The position numbers and the translations under genes were made by a program. A DNA stretch of 64,000 nucleotides from JADJLQ01 sp038251405 (GTDB taxonomy: Bacteria > Bacteroidota > Bacteroidia > Chitinophagales > Saprospiraceae): contig JBBSBH010000007.1 in the NCBI GenBank assembly GCA_038251405.1, forward strand, positions 62,001 through 126,000, written 5' to 3'. Shown piece by piece: positions 55,592 through 64,000 of this stretch. Numbering within the stretch: the stretch's first letter is position 1; each line of letters starts with the position of its first letter. The notes below the pieces were generated by a model. That model made no database searches, was not told the DNA's origin, and was given only the letters and a program-made list of their open reading frames with translations.

Positions 55592-57985
55592 ATGATAAAA
55601 AATTATTTAAGTGTAGCTTTTCGAAATATTGTGAAGAATAAAATCTTCAGTATAATCAATATTTCAGGCCTGGCTATAGGCATGGCTGTATGCATATTGA
55701 TTTTACTATATGTGTCGCATGAATTGAGTTTTGATAAATTTCATCAAAACGGAAATAAAATATTTAAAACTATTGCGAAATTAAAATTTGGCCCCAATGA
55801 AATAGAATTTGACCAGGTTTCAAAAAGTTTTGGTAACGCCGTAAATCAGGTAAATCCGGAAGTAGAATCTTTTGCGAGAATTGGAGTTCCTTTTCAGGAT
55901 GATATCGTGGTAAAATCTGATGAAAATCATCAATTCTTTGAGAAAAAATTCTTCTTTTCAGAGCCATCGTTATTCAAAATATTCACTTTTACGTTTATTG
56001 AAGGAAATGAACAAAGCTCACTATTAGAACCCAACAGTGTAGTAATTAATGAAAAAATTGCCCGCAAGTATTTTGGAAATGAAAACCCAGTGGGCAAGAT
56101 ATTGACGTTCAATAAAAATAAATACCTCACGGTAACAGGTATATTCAATTCACTACCCAGTAATTCTACATTAGATTTTGATTTTATTGCATCCCTGCCC
56201 ACGTATGACGCCCTTATGAAGAGTACTAAACCCAAGCAATATGAAAGTGAAGAATACATAGGTACCGGAAGTTATGAAACCTATTTTATGCTTAATGATC
56301 CTGGCTCCGTCTCCAAAGTAGAATCCACTATCCCCAAGCTTCTAACCAAAGAAGCCGGAGGTAATTTAAATGACAATGGTACATTCTCCTTAGTACCATT
56401 CCTGGATAGCCATCTTGGCAATAATTGGGGAGATTTTTCAAATACCAAATACATATCTATATTCCTTCTTATAGCAGGCATTATTCTACTATTGGCCCTT
56501 ATCAATTACATGAGCCTTACAACAGCCCGATCTTCCGTACGGTTAAGAGAAGTAGGTGTAAGAAAAGTACTTGGGGCTAATCGCAAAGACTTGTCCCTTC
56601 AATTTTATGGTGAATCCATTATCATGTGCTTCACGGCTTTTATTTTAGCATTATTCATTTTTGAAATATTGCGACATCCCTTCTACGATTTTTTAAATCT
56701 TCATATTGATAATAAATATATCCTCAGTCCATACTTTTTAGGTATACTCTTTTTAATGTTTATTACTTCAGCATTGGTTGCTGGGTCATACCCGGCGCTT
56801 ATACTGTCAAAGCATTCTCCCATACATGTTTTAAAAGGCTATTTTTCACCAGTCACCAGAGGTAGTAATCTTCGGAGAATATTCCTAATTTTCCAGTTTA
56901 CGGTCTCTGTTGCAATGATTATTTGTAGCGGGGTAGTTCAAAAACAATTAGCCTACCTTCAAACAAAAAAAATTGGTCTCCATAAGGAACAAGTATTGGT
57001 GATACCACTATCAAACGAAGCACGAAAACATTATACCTCATTTAGAAATGATTTAAAACAAGCAGCAGATATTCAGGAGATAGGAGCATCCTCACTTTCA
57101 TTGTTTAAAGGTGGATGGAATATGTATTTCATCAAATCTCCCACAACTAATGAAGATGTAAGCTTAAACAATATGGATGTAGATTCCAATTTTCTAAAAA
57201 TACTGGAATTGAACTGGAAGATAAAGCCCGAAAATATTGAAAGACTGGCTTTCGGAAATGACAAAATGATTCTGAATGAGACCGCAGTAGAAAAGCTAAA
57301 AATTACGGATAACCCAATACATAAATCTATTAACTTTCCTGGTCAAAAGCGCGAAATTGCCGGCGTCCTAAAAGATTTCAATTTTACCTCGCTTCAACAA
57401 AAAATTGATGGTATGATGTTAGTGGTAGTGCCAGATTCCGCTTCATTACGCACCCTGTATGTACGCTTGAGTCCCAAGGCAAATATGCAAGAAAAATTAG
57501 CGTCTATTGAAAAGACTTATAAAAAATATGAAACCAATGTACCGTTTGATTACTATTTCTTAGATGATGCTTTTAATAAACTATATCAGTCTGAGCAGAG
57601 AATGAGTGGGCTTTTTGCCGGCTTTACAGGTGTGGCAATATTTATAGCATGTCTCGGTCTTTTTGGTCTCATTGCTTTTACCTCTGAACAAAAGGCGAAA
57701 GAAATTGGAATTAGAAAAGTAATCGGTGCTAGCACGTACAATATATTTACATTATTGAGTAAAGATTTTATCATCTTAGTATTAATAGCCAATGGATTTG
57801 CATTTCCTATTTCCTATTACTTTATAAATAAATGGTTACAAGGTTTCGCCTATAAAACTGATATTGGAGTAACTATTTTCGTTTTTGCCGGAATGTTGTC
57901 AGTAATTATTGCCTTCGTAACGATAAGTTTCCAGGCCATCAGAGCAGCAATAGCGAACCCCATCAAATCATTACGAACAGATTAA
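55592..57985 (+). CDS. FtsX/MacB-type ABC permease (797 aa)
   Basis: Complete two-half permease starting MIKNYLSVAFRNIVKNK, the first gene of the last complete triplet. TM2 reads LLALINYMSLTTARSS, lacking the common Cys and with Ser for the second Asn. Coupling segments are LREVGVRKVLGA near residue 319 and KEIGIRKVIGA near 703. The first core ends in SLVPFLDSHLGNNWGDFS rather than an IHLHS motif. The tail NPIKSLRTD is the only one ending in Asp; the codon change GAA to GAT leaves the stop in place. The next gene follows after 22 bp. Confidence 0.96.
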   Translation: MIKNYLSVAFRNIVKNKIFSIINISGLAIGMAVCILILLYVSHELSFDKFHQNGNKIFKTIAKLKFGPNEIEFDQVSKSFGNAVNQVNPEVESFARIGVPFQDDIVVKSDENHQFFEKKFFFSEPSLFKIFTFTFIEGNEQSSLLEPNSVVINEKIARKYFGNENPVGKILTFNKNKYLTVTGIFNSLPSNSTLDFDFIASLPTYDALMKSTKPKQYESEEYIGTGSYETYFMLNDPGSVSKVESTIPKLLTKEAGGNLNDNGTFSLVPFLDSHLGNNWGDFSNTKYISIFLLIAGIILLLALINYMSLTTARSSVRLREVGVRKVLGANRKDLSLQFYGESIIMCFTAFILALFIFEILRHPFYDFLNLHIDNKYILSPYFLGILFLMFITSALVAGSYPALILSKHSPIHVLKGYFSPVTRGSNLRRIFLIFQFTVSVAMIICSGVVQKQLAYLQTKKIGLHKEQVLVIPLSNEARKHYTSFRNDLKQAADIQEIGASSLSLFKGGWNMYFIKSPTTNEDVSLNNMDVDSNFLKILELNWKIKPENIERLAFGNDKMILNETAVEKLKITDNPIHKSINFPGQKREIAGVLKDFNFTSLQQKIDGMMLVVVPDSASLRTLYVRLSPKANMQEKLASIEKTYKKYETNVPFDYYFLDDAFNKLYQSEQRMSGLFAGFTGVAIFIACLGLFGLIAFTSEQKAKEIGIRKVIGASTYNIFTLLSKDFIILVLIANGFAFPISYYFINKWLQGFAYKTDIGVTIFVFAGMLSVIIAFVTISFQAIRAAIANPIKSLRTD

Positions 57986-58007
57986 TTTACTCTAAATTCT
58001 ATAGTTC

Positions 58008-60389
58008 ATGTTTCAAAATAATCTAAAAATTGCATGGAGAAACCTTCTTAAAAATAAGAGCACATCCATAATTAATATTATTGGCTTGTCTACTGGATTG
58101 ACTTGCGTAATTCTTATATTCTTATGGGTACAGGATGAATGGGGAATGGATAAATTTCACGCAAAAGATAAGCAGCTTTACCAGGTAATGGAAGTAAGTA
58201 AGGCTAATGACAAAATAGATGTGGGTATTCACTCACAAGGCCTGTTGGCTGAGACCTTAGCTAATGACTTTCCAGAAGTAGAGGCGTCCACTGCTTTTTT
58301 TTCATTGGTAAATGAAGGCTATAATTTCAATATAAAGACCCCTGAACAAACTATCATCAAGGCGGGAGGCGTATTTGCTGATGATAAATTTTTTGACATG
58401 TTTTCCTATCCGTTAGTATCAGGCAAAGAATCAGAAGTATTAAAAAACAAGGAGTCTATGGTCATATCCAGAAGCCTGGCTACTTCTGTGTTTGGTAAAT
58501 CTACTGACCCTATTGGAAAAACTATAAATTGGGAAATAATGGGGATTACTAGTGCTTCCACTGTATCCGGCATATTTGAAGATGTGCCGCATAATAGCTC
58601 TCAAAAATTCGATTTTGTACTGACCAAACTAAAACTGTTTGAAGTCATACCCAATTTCAAAGAATGGTATAATGAAGGTGTAAATACTTTTCTACAATTA
58701 AAAGCTGGAACCAATATAATTGCTTTTAATACTAAAATAAAGGATGTATTGAAATCGTATGCCAAAGACGACCGGTTTACACTTTTTGTAAGACCCTATT
58801 CAGACGCCTATTTATATAACGCGTATGAAAATGGAAAACAAGCTGGTGGAAGAATAGATTATGTAAAATTGTTTTCCATTATTGGTTTATTTATACTATT
58901 AATAGCATGTATCAATTTTATAAACCTTTCTACCGCCACTTCTTCTACCCGCGAGAAGGAAATTGGAATCAAAAAATCTATAGGCAGTACGAAGGGAGAA
59001 TTAATATATCAATTCCTAACCGAATCAGTAGTGTTGGTATTGGTATCATTAGTAATTTCAATTATTTTAGTCAAGCTTTTTATATCTGAATTTAATTATA
59101 TCACAGCCAAATCTATTTCATTTCATTTATCTCCCATTGCTTTATTTACCCTTTTCACCGGCGCCCTACTCACAGGAATTTTAGCAGGCTATTACCCTGC
59201 TTTTTATCTTTCCGGGAAAGAAACAATCAGTATTTTAAAAGGAAAGTTAAAAACATCTGTCAGCGAAGTATTAGCCCGGAAAGGGCTTGTAGTTTTCCAA
59301 TTTGTAATATCACTTTTTCTTATTGTTTCAGTACTTGTCATTTACAGACAATTGCAATTCATTCAGACCATCAATCTGGGCTATGATAAAGATAATGTCG
59401 TCTATATAGATCGCACAGGACCAATAATGGAAAAATCGAGTGCTTTTATAAATACGGTGAGAAAATTACCTGATATAGTAAATGCATCTTCTATTAATGG
59501 AAGCATCGCTCAGGAAGGGGACAATTCTACTACTTCAGGTATTTCCTGGCCAGGAGAAAAACAGAATCAGTCTATTGTATTTGCTGTAAAAACCGTAGAC
59601 GAACTACTGATTGAGACCTTGGGAATTACTATGGCAGAAGGTAGGGCCTATTCTGACCAATATGGTACTGATAAAGACAACCTGATCTTTAATGAAACAG
59701 CCATCAAATCAATGGGATTGCAAGATCCTATTGGTAAAAAGGTAACCATGTGGGGAGAAACTAAAACTATCATTGGGGTGACCAAGGATTTTTTCGCAAA
59801 TTCTGTGCATGAAAAAATTCCTCCCATCGTGATGCGATATGAACCGGATAAAACTACTTCTTTCGTAATAAAAATAAAAAAAGGTAAAGAACAGGAAATG
59901 CTAGCGCAGCTAAAATCATTATATGCTGAGTTCAATCCGGGGTATCCATTTAAGTATAGTTTTTTAGATGAAAAATATCAAATCCTATATGCCGCTGAAC
60001 ACCGCGTAGCTGCACTTGCCAAATATTTTGCAGGGCTAGCTATATTAATTTCTTGCCTCGGCCTGTTTGGCCTTGCATTTTTTAATGCGAAAATCAGGGC
60101 TAAAGAAATCGGTATAAGAAAAGTGTTAGGAGCGACAGTAAGTAAAGTGGCCTATTTACTTTCAAAAGATTTTGTAAAACTGGCATTGATAGCCGTTTGC
60201 ATTGCATTTCCGCTTAGTTGGTGGGCAATGAATAAATGGTTGGAAAATTATGTGTATAAGACAGAGGTGAGTACTTCTACATTCATTATCGCATTCCTGG
60301 GAATCATGACTATTACTATCATTACGGTGAGCTTTCAAGCTATTAAAGCGGCTATTGCCAATCCAATAAAATCATTACGGACAGAATAA
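58008..60389 (+). CDS. FtsX/MacB-type ABC permease (793 aa)
   Basis: Complete two-half permease starting MFQNNLKIAWRNLLKNK, sister of the gene at 39492. Both carry LSTGL in TM1, a short acidic stretch ending in [IM]DKF after it, and Lys for Arg in the first coupling segment (EKEIGIKKSIGS near residue 317). The second coupling segment is KEIGIRKVLGA near 699. TM4 has AGYYPAFYLSGKE, and the linker SILKGKLKTSVSEVLARKG mirrors SILKGKLNTSTGELLIRKG of its sister. The second core has MWGETKTIIGVTKDF. The tail is NPIKSLRTE. An AATTAGGAATTAC repeat fills the 43-bp spacer after it. Confidence 0.96.
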   Translation: MFQNNLKIAWRNLLKNKSTSIINIIGLSTGLTCVILIFLWVQDEWGMDKFHAKDKQLYQVMEVSKANDKIDVGIHSQGLLAETLANDFPEVEASTAFFSLVNEGYNFNIKTPEQTIIKAGGVFADDKFFDMFSYPLVSGKESEVLKNKESMVISRSLATSVFGKSTDPIGKTINWEIMGITSASTVSGIFEDVPHNSSQKFDFVLTKLKLFEVIPNFKEWYNEGVNTFLQLKAGTNIIAFNTKIKDVLKSYAKDDRFTLFVRPYSDAYLYNAYENGKQAGGRIDYVKLFSIIGLFILLIACINFINLSTATSSTREKEIGIKKSIGSTKGELIYQFLTESVVLVLVSLVISIILVKLFISEFNYITAKSISFHLSPIALFTLFTGALLTGILAGYYPAFYLSGKETISILKGKLKTSVSEVLARKGLVVFQFVISLFLIVSVLVIYRQLQFIQTINLGYDKDNVVYIDRTGPIMEKSSAFINTVRKLPDIVNASSINGSIAQEGDNSTTSGISWPGEKQNQSIVFAVKTVDELLIETLGITMAEGRAYSDQYGTDKDNLIFNETAIKSMGLQDPIGKKVTMWGETKTIIGVTKDFFANSVHEKIPPIVMRYEPDKTTSFVIKIKKGKEQEMLAQLKSLYAEFNPGYPFKYSFLDEKYQILYAAEHRVAALAKYFAGLAILISCLGLFGLAFFNAKIRAKEIGIRKVLGATVSKVAYLLSKDFVKLALIAVCIAFPLSWWAMNKWLENYVYKTEVSTSTFIIAFLGIMTITIITVSFQAIKAAIANPIKSLRTE

Positions 60390-60390
60390 G

Positions 60391-60430
60391 TCAATTAGGA
60401 ATTACAAATTAGGAATTAGGAATTACGACC
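60391..60430 (+). repeat. AATTAGGAATTAC-type short tandem repeat in spacer
   Basis: The 43-bp spacer between two permeases consists mostly of overlapping AATTAGG and AATTAC units. Like the TCAATTA tract at 50329 it lies immediately ahead of a start codon (60433), so length changes would move the leader of that gene. Confidence 0.8.
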
Positions 60431-60432
60431 AT

Positions 60433-62823
60433 ATGTTTAGAAACTATTTTAAAATTGGCATTAGAAACCTTGTAAAGAATAAGTTCTTTACGATTATCAA
60501 TATATTCGGACTTACCATTGGTCTTAGCTGCTGCTTTCTAATAGGCCTATACTTACAAAATGAATTTAGTTTCGATAAGTTTCAAAGTAATGGTCATCGG
60601 ATTGCCAGAGTAATCATGGAGTACAGCTTTGACGGAAGCCCTGAAACCAAGCGTGGTAACTATACAAGCACCAAAGTAGCTCCTGTATTTAGAAGGACTT
60701 TTCCTGAAGTACTAGCTGCAGTAAGAATGGCAGATTATGACAGGGTAATTCGTAATCAGGACAATTTTTTATTGGAACATAATTTTATGTACGCCGACTC
60801 TACGTTCTTCGATTTATTCCAAAATAAAATAATCATTGGAGATGCTCACACTGCATTGGAAGGTCCCAATAAAGTAGTCCTAACGAAAACATCTGCAAAA
60901 AAATATTTTGGCAATGACAACCCAGTAGGAAAGATACTGAAGATAGGAACCTTTGAGATGCCTTACGAGGTCACCGCTGTAATGCAAGACTATCCTGAAA
61001 ATTCACAAATAAAATTTGATTTTTTAGCTTCATTCTCCTCATTGGGAGATAGCCAGGAGGAAACCTATTTCGAGGCAAATTACACTACTTATTTATTACT
61101 ACAGGGCGAAAATTCTTTTGAAACATTGCAGGCAAAAATCTCTCCCTTTATGAAAAAGGAAATGGAAGGTCAGGGAGCTTCCATTAATTATTCTCTTGAA
61201 CGTTTTGATAAAATACATTTGCATTCTGAATATGCAGCATTTGTGCCTAATACGAATATTAACTATCTATATATTTTAGCTGCTGTGGCATTACTCATTT
61301 TGTTGATAGTTTGCTTTACTTACATTAATCTCTCTACTGCCAGATCTTTGGAGCGCGCCAAAGAAGTAGGTGTGAGAAAAGTAATTGGTGCCGAAAAGAG
61401 TCAGCTGTTTTGGCAATTCATAGGTGAGTCAGCCATGCTTTGTTTTGCAGCCCTTCTTGCCAGTGTTTTTGTGGTGATGATCGTGCTTCCCATTTTCAAT
61501 GATTTAGCCAATAAACATTTGCAAATAAAAGAATTGTTTTCTTCAGCTTTTATTATATTAATTATTTCTTCAGGTATTATTTTAAGTTTATTAGCTGGTC
61601 TTTATCCCGCTTTAATTTTGGCCAATTTCAAACCCATTAAAGTTTTAAAGGGAACATTTAAAAATACCAGTTCAGGCAATTGGCTTCAAAATTCACTGAT
61701 TGTATTTCAATTTAGTATATCCATATTTCTCATCATTTCAACATTCTTAATTCAAAAACAACTCTATTTTATTCAACACAAAAGCTTAGGCTATGATAGA
61801 GACCATGTATTAGTATTAAGGATGAATAGAGAGATGATAAACAATCTTTCTACACTAAAAGATGAATTCAAAGTAAATCCAGATATTATCAGTATTTCTG
61901 CCTGTAACAGCACACCCGTGCGCATACCTGGCGGATATAATATGCGCGCTGCCACCATGCCCGAAAATGAACAAATATCCGTCTTTGCAAATCCTGTTGA
62001 TGAAGATTATATAAAAACCACGGGCTTGCACATCGTAAGTGGTAAAGACTTTACGCTTCAAGACATGGTAGATGTTTCCGATGAAAACAATTCCTCGAAA
62101 ATCTTTCATTTTATTTTAAATGAAAGTGCCATAAAGTTAATGGGCTGGACTTCTGAAAATGCCATTGGTAAAAAAATGTTTTTAGGTGGTCATAGAGAGG
62201 GTATTGTGAGCGCAGTAATTAAGGATTTTCATTTTGATTCTATGCATGAACTCATAAAACCGCTCGTACTTTTTACACAATTACGGGAAAGAACTCTTTT
62301 GATAAAAGTAACAGGCCACAATCTATCAAACTCAATATCTTTTTTAGAGTCAAAATGGAAACAAATAGTGCCTTCCATGCCCTTTGAATACCATTTCTTA
62401 GATGATGATTATAATAAGCTTTATATCTCCGAAATACAATTGGGTAAAGTGATGAATTTATTTACCTTCCTTTCTATTTTGCTAGCTTGCCTGGGACTAT
62501 TCGGATTAACATCTTACGTGATTCAACAAAGATTTAAAGAAATAGGCATACGAAAAGTACTTGGGGCAAGCGTGGTCAATATAGTTGGCTTATTTTCCGT
62601 CGGTTTTATCAAACTAATTTTGATAGCCATATTAATCGCTTCACCACTGGCATATTTCGCAACACATCTCTGGCTTCAGGATTTTGTATATCGCACCGAT
62701 ATCTCATGGTGGATATTTGGATTCGCAGCCGTAGCTTCTATTTCAATTGCACTTATTACCTTAAGTTTTCAAGCAATAAAAGCTGCATCGATGAATCCTA
62801 TTCTTTCACTTAGAAATGAATAA
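60433..62823 (+). CDS. FtsX/MacB-type ABC permease (796 aa)
   Basis: Complete two-half permease starting MFRNYFKIGIRNLVKNK, sister of the gene at 52834. TM2 is unusual, LLIVCFTYINLSTARS, with Phe-Thr replacing Ile-Asn. Coupling segments are AKEVGVRKVIGA near residue 309 and KEIGIRKVLGA near 702; the second is followed by FSVGF, so the SKDF motif is lost. The second core shows VSAVIKDFHFDSMHELIKP. The tail is NPILSLRNE, the most divergent of the array. It closes the unit driven from promoter copy 5. Confidence 0.95.
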   Translation: MFRNYFKIGIRNLVKNKFFTIINIFGLTIGLSCCFLIGLYLQNEFSFDKFQSNGHRIARVIMEYSFDGSPETKRGNYTSTKVAPVFRRTFPEVLAAVRMADYDRVIRNQDNFLLEHNFMYADSTFFDLFQNKIIIGDAHTALEGPNKVVLTKTSAKKYFGNDNPVGKILKIGTFEMPYEVTAVMQDYPENSQIKFDFLASFSSLGDSQEETYFEANYTTYLLLQGENSFETLQAKISPFMKKEMEGQGASINYSLERFDKIHLHSEYAAFVPNTNINYLYILAAVALLILLIVCFTYINLSTARSLERAKEVGVRKVIGAEKSQLFWQFIGESAMLCFAALLASVFVVMIVLPIFNDLANKHLQIKELFSSAFIILIISSGIILSLLAGLYPALILANFKPIKVLKGTFKNTSSGNWLQNSLIVFQFSISIFLIISTFLIQKQLYFIQHKSLGYDRDHVLVLRMNREMINNLSTLKDEFKVNPDIISISACNSTPVRIPGGYNMRAATMPENEQISVFANPVDEDYIKTTGLHIVSGKDFTLQDMVDVSDENNSSKIFHFILNESAIKLMGWTSENAIGKKMFLGGHREGIVSAVIKDFHFDSMHELIKPLVLFTQLRERTLLIKVTGHNLSNSISFLESKWKQIVPSMPFEYHFLDDDYNKLYISEIQLGKVMNLFTFLSILLACLGLFGLTSYVIQQRFKEIGIRKVLGASVVNIVGLFSVGFIKLILIAILIASPLAYFATHLWLQDFVYRTDISWWIFGFAAVASISIALITLSFQAIKAASMNPILSLRNE

Positions 62824-62824
62824 G

Positions 62825-62876
62825 AATGGTTGTGTAAAAAATTAATACAAAATTCAATCATAAGTAAACAACCATT
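62825..62876. repeat. 9-bp inverted repeat after the last complete permease
   Basis: AATGGTTGT at 62825 and ACAACCATT at 62868 are perfect complements separated by 34 bases, starting two bases after the stop codon. They could pair in the mRNA 3' end. There is no T-run after the second arm, so a Rho-independent terminator is not clearly indicated. Confidence 0.5.
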
Positions 62877-62908
62877 ATAACTGGAACAGAAAATAAGTGA
62901 CCCTATTT

Positions 62909-63004
62909 CGAACAAAGGTGTACCAAAATCGAACCGTTATTTGGTTTAGGAAATGTAAATATATCCTCATTATCAATTGATTAGATTGCTGGCACAATAT
63001 TGAT
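62909..63004 (+). promoter_or_regulatory. Composite enhancer-type promoter element, copy 6 (divergent)
   Basis: CGAACAA at 62909, GTGTACC in the middle and CGAACCGTT at 62930 form the most diverged block, with 21-bp half-site spacing. TATCAATTGATTA at 62971 is a full IHF-consensus match on the plus strand. CTGGCAC starts at 62989, 59 bp after the second half-site, followed by AATATTGA. CTGGCAC is the best -24 match of the six. The start codon is only 41 bp downstream. Confidence 0.65.
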
Positions 63005-63029
63005 AGTTTATTCTATAAATCTGCAGACC

Positions 63030-64000
63030 ATGTTATCAAATTATATAAAACTAGGCTTTCGAAATTTAGTAAAAAACAGATTAGCTTCAGTAATCAATAC
63101 TACCGGGATTGGACTAGCCGTTGGATGTAGTCTGGTTGTGTTCATATTTTTAGATCATACGTATAACCTGGATACATTTCAAACGAAATTGGATAGATTA
63201 GTGGTGCTCGAAGAAATTGGAGACAAAAATGGCCATCCTGAATATTTTGGTGATTCTCCATTCCCAATGGGGCAATTATTAAAAAATGAAAACCCAAACA
63301 TAAAAGAATTCTGTCGCCTTGATTATAAAACATGTGTGATCAAAGCCGGAGACAATGTATTCAAAGAAAATATTTCTTTCGTAGATACCAGCTTTTACAA
63401 TATGTTTGATTTTCCAGTCAAATGGGGAAATAAAAAAACATTTGCTACCCAGGATGGAATTTTACTTTCGCAAGAAATTTCAGTAAAATTATTTGGGTCT
63501 GAAAATCCTATTGGAAAAACAATAAACCTTCGGTTCTCAGTCAATGGACTTGAATCCAATGAAAACTTTATAATACATGGAGTCTACGATAAAAAGCCGT
63601 TGTCTGCATCGTTTTATTTTAGTGCTTTGCTGCCCATGCAAAAAGCAATCTTGCTTGGCATACACAAAGAAGGCGATTGGGCACAAAATACCGAGATTAC
63701 ATTTTTAGAATTTTCAAATCATTTTGTTCAGGTACCGAGTGTGGCTCAGGTAAAACCGTTTGTGGGTCAATATAATGAAGTCAATAAAGAGTCTCCCATC
63801 ACAGGGTATCATTTTCAACCATTAAAGTCAATGATCAATCATTCCTACAAATTGGATTATTCCATATTTAGTAAAACACACATTATAGGTATTATTATGC
63901 TTTTCCTGATTGCCCTATTTATCCTGCTGTTAGTTAGTTTTAATTATATGAACATTGCGATTGCATCTGCTGCTTCTCGGATGAAAGAAATCGGTGTCAG
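63030..64000 (+). CDS. FtsX/MacB-type permease, N-terminal part (3' end outside window)
   Basis: ATG 63030 opens MLSNYIKLGFRNLVKNR and the frame stays open to the window edge (323 codons). TM1 reads IGLAVGCSLVVFIFL. A complete first periplasmic core follows, then TM2 (LLLVSFNYMNIAIASAAS) and the start of the first coupling segment, MKEIGVR, at the very end. TM2 has Ser-Phe-Asn-Tyr instead of the usual Cys-Ile-Asn-Phe. The HLHS-type motif before TM2 is absent. It is the first gene after promoter copy 6, so the array continues beyond the window. Confidence 0.93.
   Translation, partial: MLSNYIKLGFRNLVKNRLASVINTTGIGLAVGCSLVVFIFLDHTYNLDTFQTKLDRLVVLEEIGDKNGHPEYFGDSPFPMGQLLKNENPNIKEFCRLDYKTCVIKAGDNVFKENISFVDTSFYNMFDFPVKWGNKKTFATQDGILLSQEISVKLFGSENPIGKTINLRFSVNGLESNENFIIHGVYDKKPLSASFYFSALLPMQKAILLGIHKEGDWAQNTEITFLEFSNHFVQVPSVAQVKPFVGQYNEVNKESPITGYHFQPLKSMINHSYKLDYSIFSKTHIIGIIMLFLIALFILLLVSFNYMNIAIASAASRMKEIGV

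Larger units (their letters stand above)
1..64000 (+). other. Tandem array of MacB/FtsX-type ABC permeases (shared architecture)
   Basis: Twenty-two complete permeases, two cut by the window edges, one deleted copy and one vestige lie in the same orientation. The shared plan, read by eye, is: a cytoplasmic start like M-[IFL]-KNYFKIAWRNL; TM1 at about 18-42; a periplasmic core domain to about 280; TM2 ending in [IL]-A-C-I-N-F-x-N-L-[ST]-T-A; a cytoplasmic [KR]-E-[VI]-G-[VI]-R-K-V-x-G-A segment near 310-335; TM3 and TM4 with G-x-Y-P-A-[FL]; TM5 near 425-450; a second periplasmic core with [VI]-[VI]-G-V-[VI]-K-D-F; TM6 with CLGLFGL; a second KEIGIRKVLGA near 695-730; TM7, TM8 and a tail close to NPVKSLRTE. 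MacB carries one such half fused to an ATPase; here there are two halves and no ATPase. Transport function is established for the family; the substrate is unknown. Confidence 0.95.

Noticed and set aside
62825..62876. 9-bp inverted repeat considered as an intrinsic terminator
   Set aside because: The loop is 34 bases and no T-run follows, so it is listed only as an inverted repeat.

Overview
The window looks like chromosomal DNA of a Bacteroidota bacterium, most likely of the Chitinophagia/Sphingobacteriia branch. The reasons are the AT-rich coding sequence, the weak Shine-Dalgarno signals, the 800-residue two-half FtsX/MacB-type permeases, and the accompanying gene types: a GH78 rhamnosidase, a PVC-type dehydrogenase/cytochrome c lipoprotein and an AHSA1-like SRPBCC protein. 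Placement is inference from gene style; no marker gene is present. I see no tRNA, rRNA, CRISPR array, transposase or integrase.

Almost the whole window is one head-to-tail array of paralogous ABC-transporter permeases on the + strand: 22 complete genes, one cut by each window edge, one internally deleted copy (13523-13948) and one vestigial copy (from 41926). Each complete protein is about 790-830 residues and is built of two halves (TM helix, periplasmic core domain, three-TM FtsX domain). Both halves keep the cytoplasmic EIGIRKVLGA-type segment that contacts the ATPase in this family. No ATP-binding subunit, membrane-fusion protein or outer-membrane factor lies in the 64 kb.

Layout: five permeases run from the left edge to 10141, then one stands alone (10327-12693). 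A small secreted TonB-C-like protein (12754-13188, minus) follows, then a unit with the deleted copy and a full permease (13523-16374). Two minus-strand genes come next (16406-19677). A nine-permease run (19958-41897) and a single permease (42303-44684) follow. The alpha-L-rhamnosidase sits at 44908-47640, then permease triplets at 47957-55236 and 55592-62823, and a new permease starts at 63030. Genes within runs are often only 9-11 bp apart, so they look like operons.

The most striking non-coding signal is a composite element found six times, each time just ahead of the first permease of a unit (13393, 19782, 42148, 47781, 55431, 62909). It has a CGWACAC / TGTATC / CGWACAC block, an IHF-like AT-rich site and a TTGGCAT box. 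The distance from the second CGWACAC to TTGGCAT is 58-59 bp in all six. This is the layout of an enhancer-dependent (sigma-54-like) promoter, though the -12 half is not canonical. The candidate novel system is therefore an expanded, recombining family of ATPase-less permeases switched on together by a shared activator, probably as an envelope-stress, peptide-export or peptide-resistance module; that function is inference.
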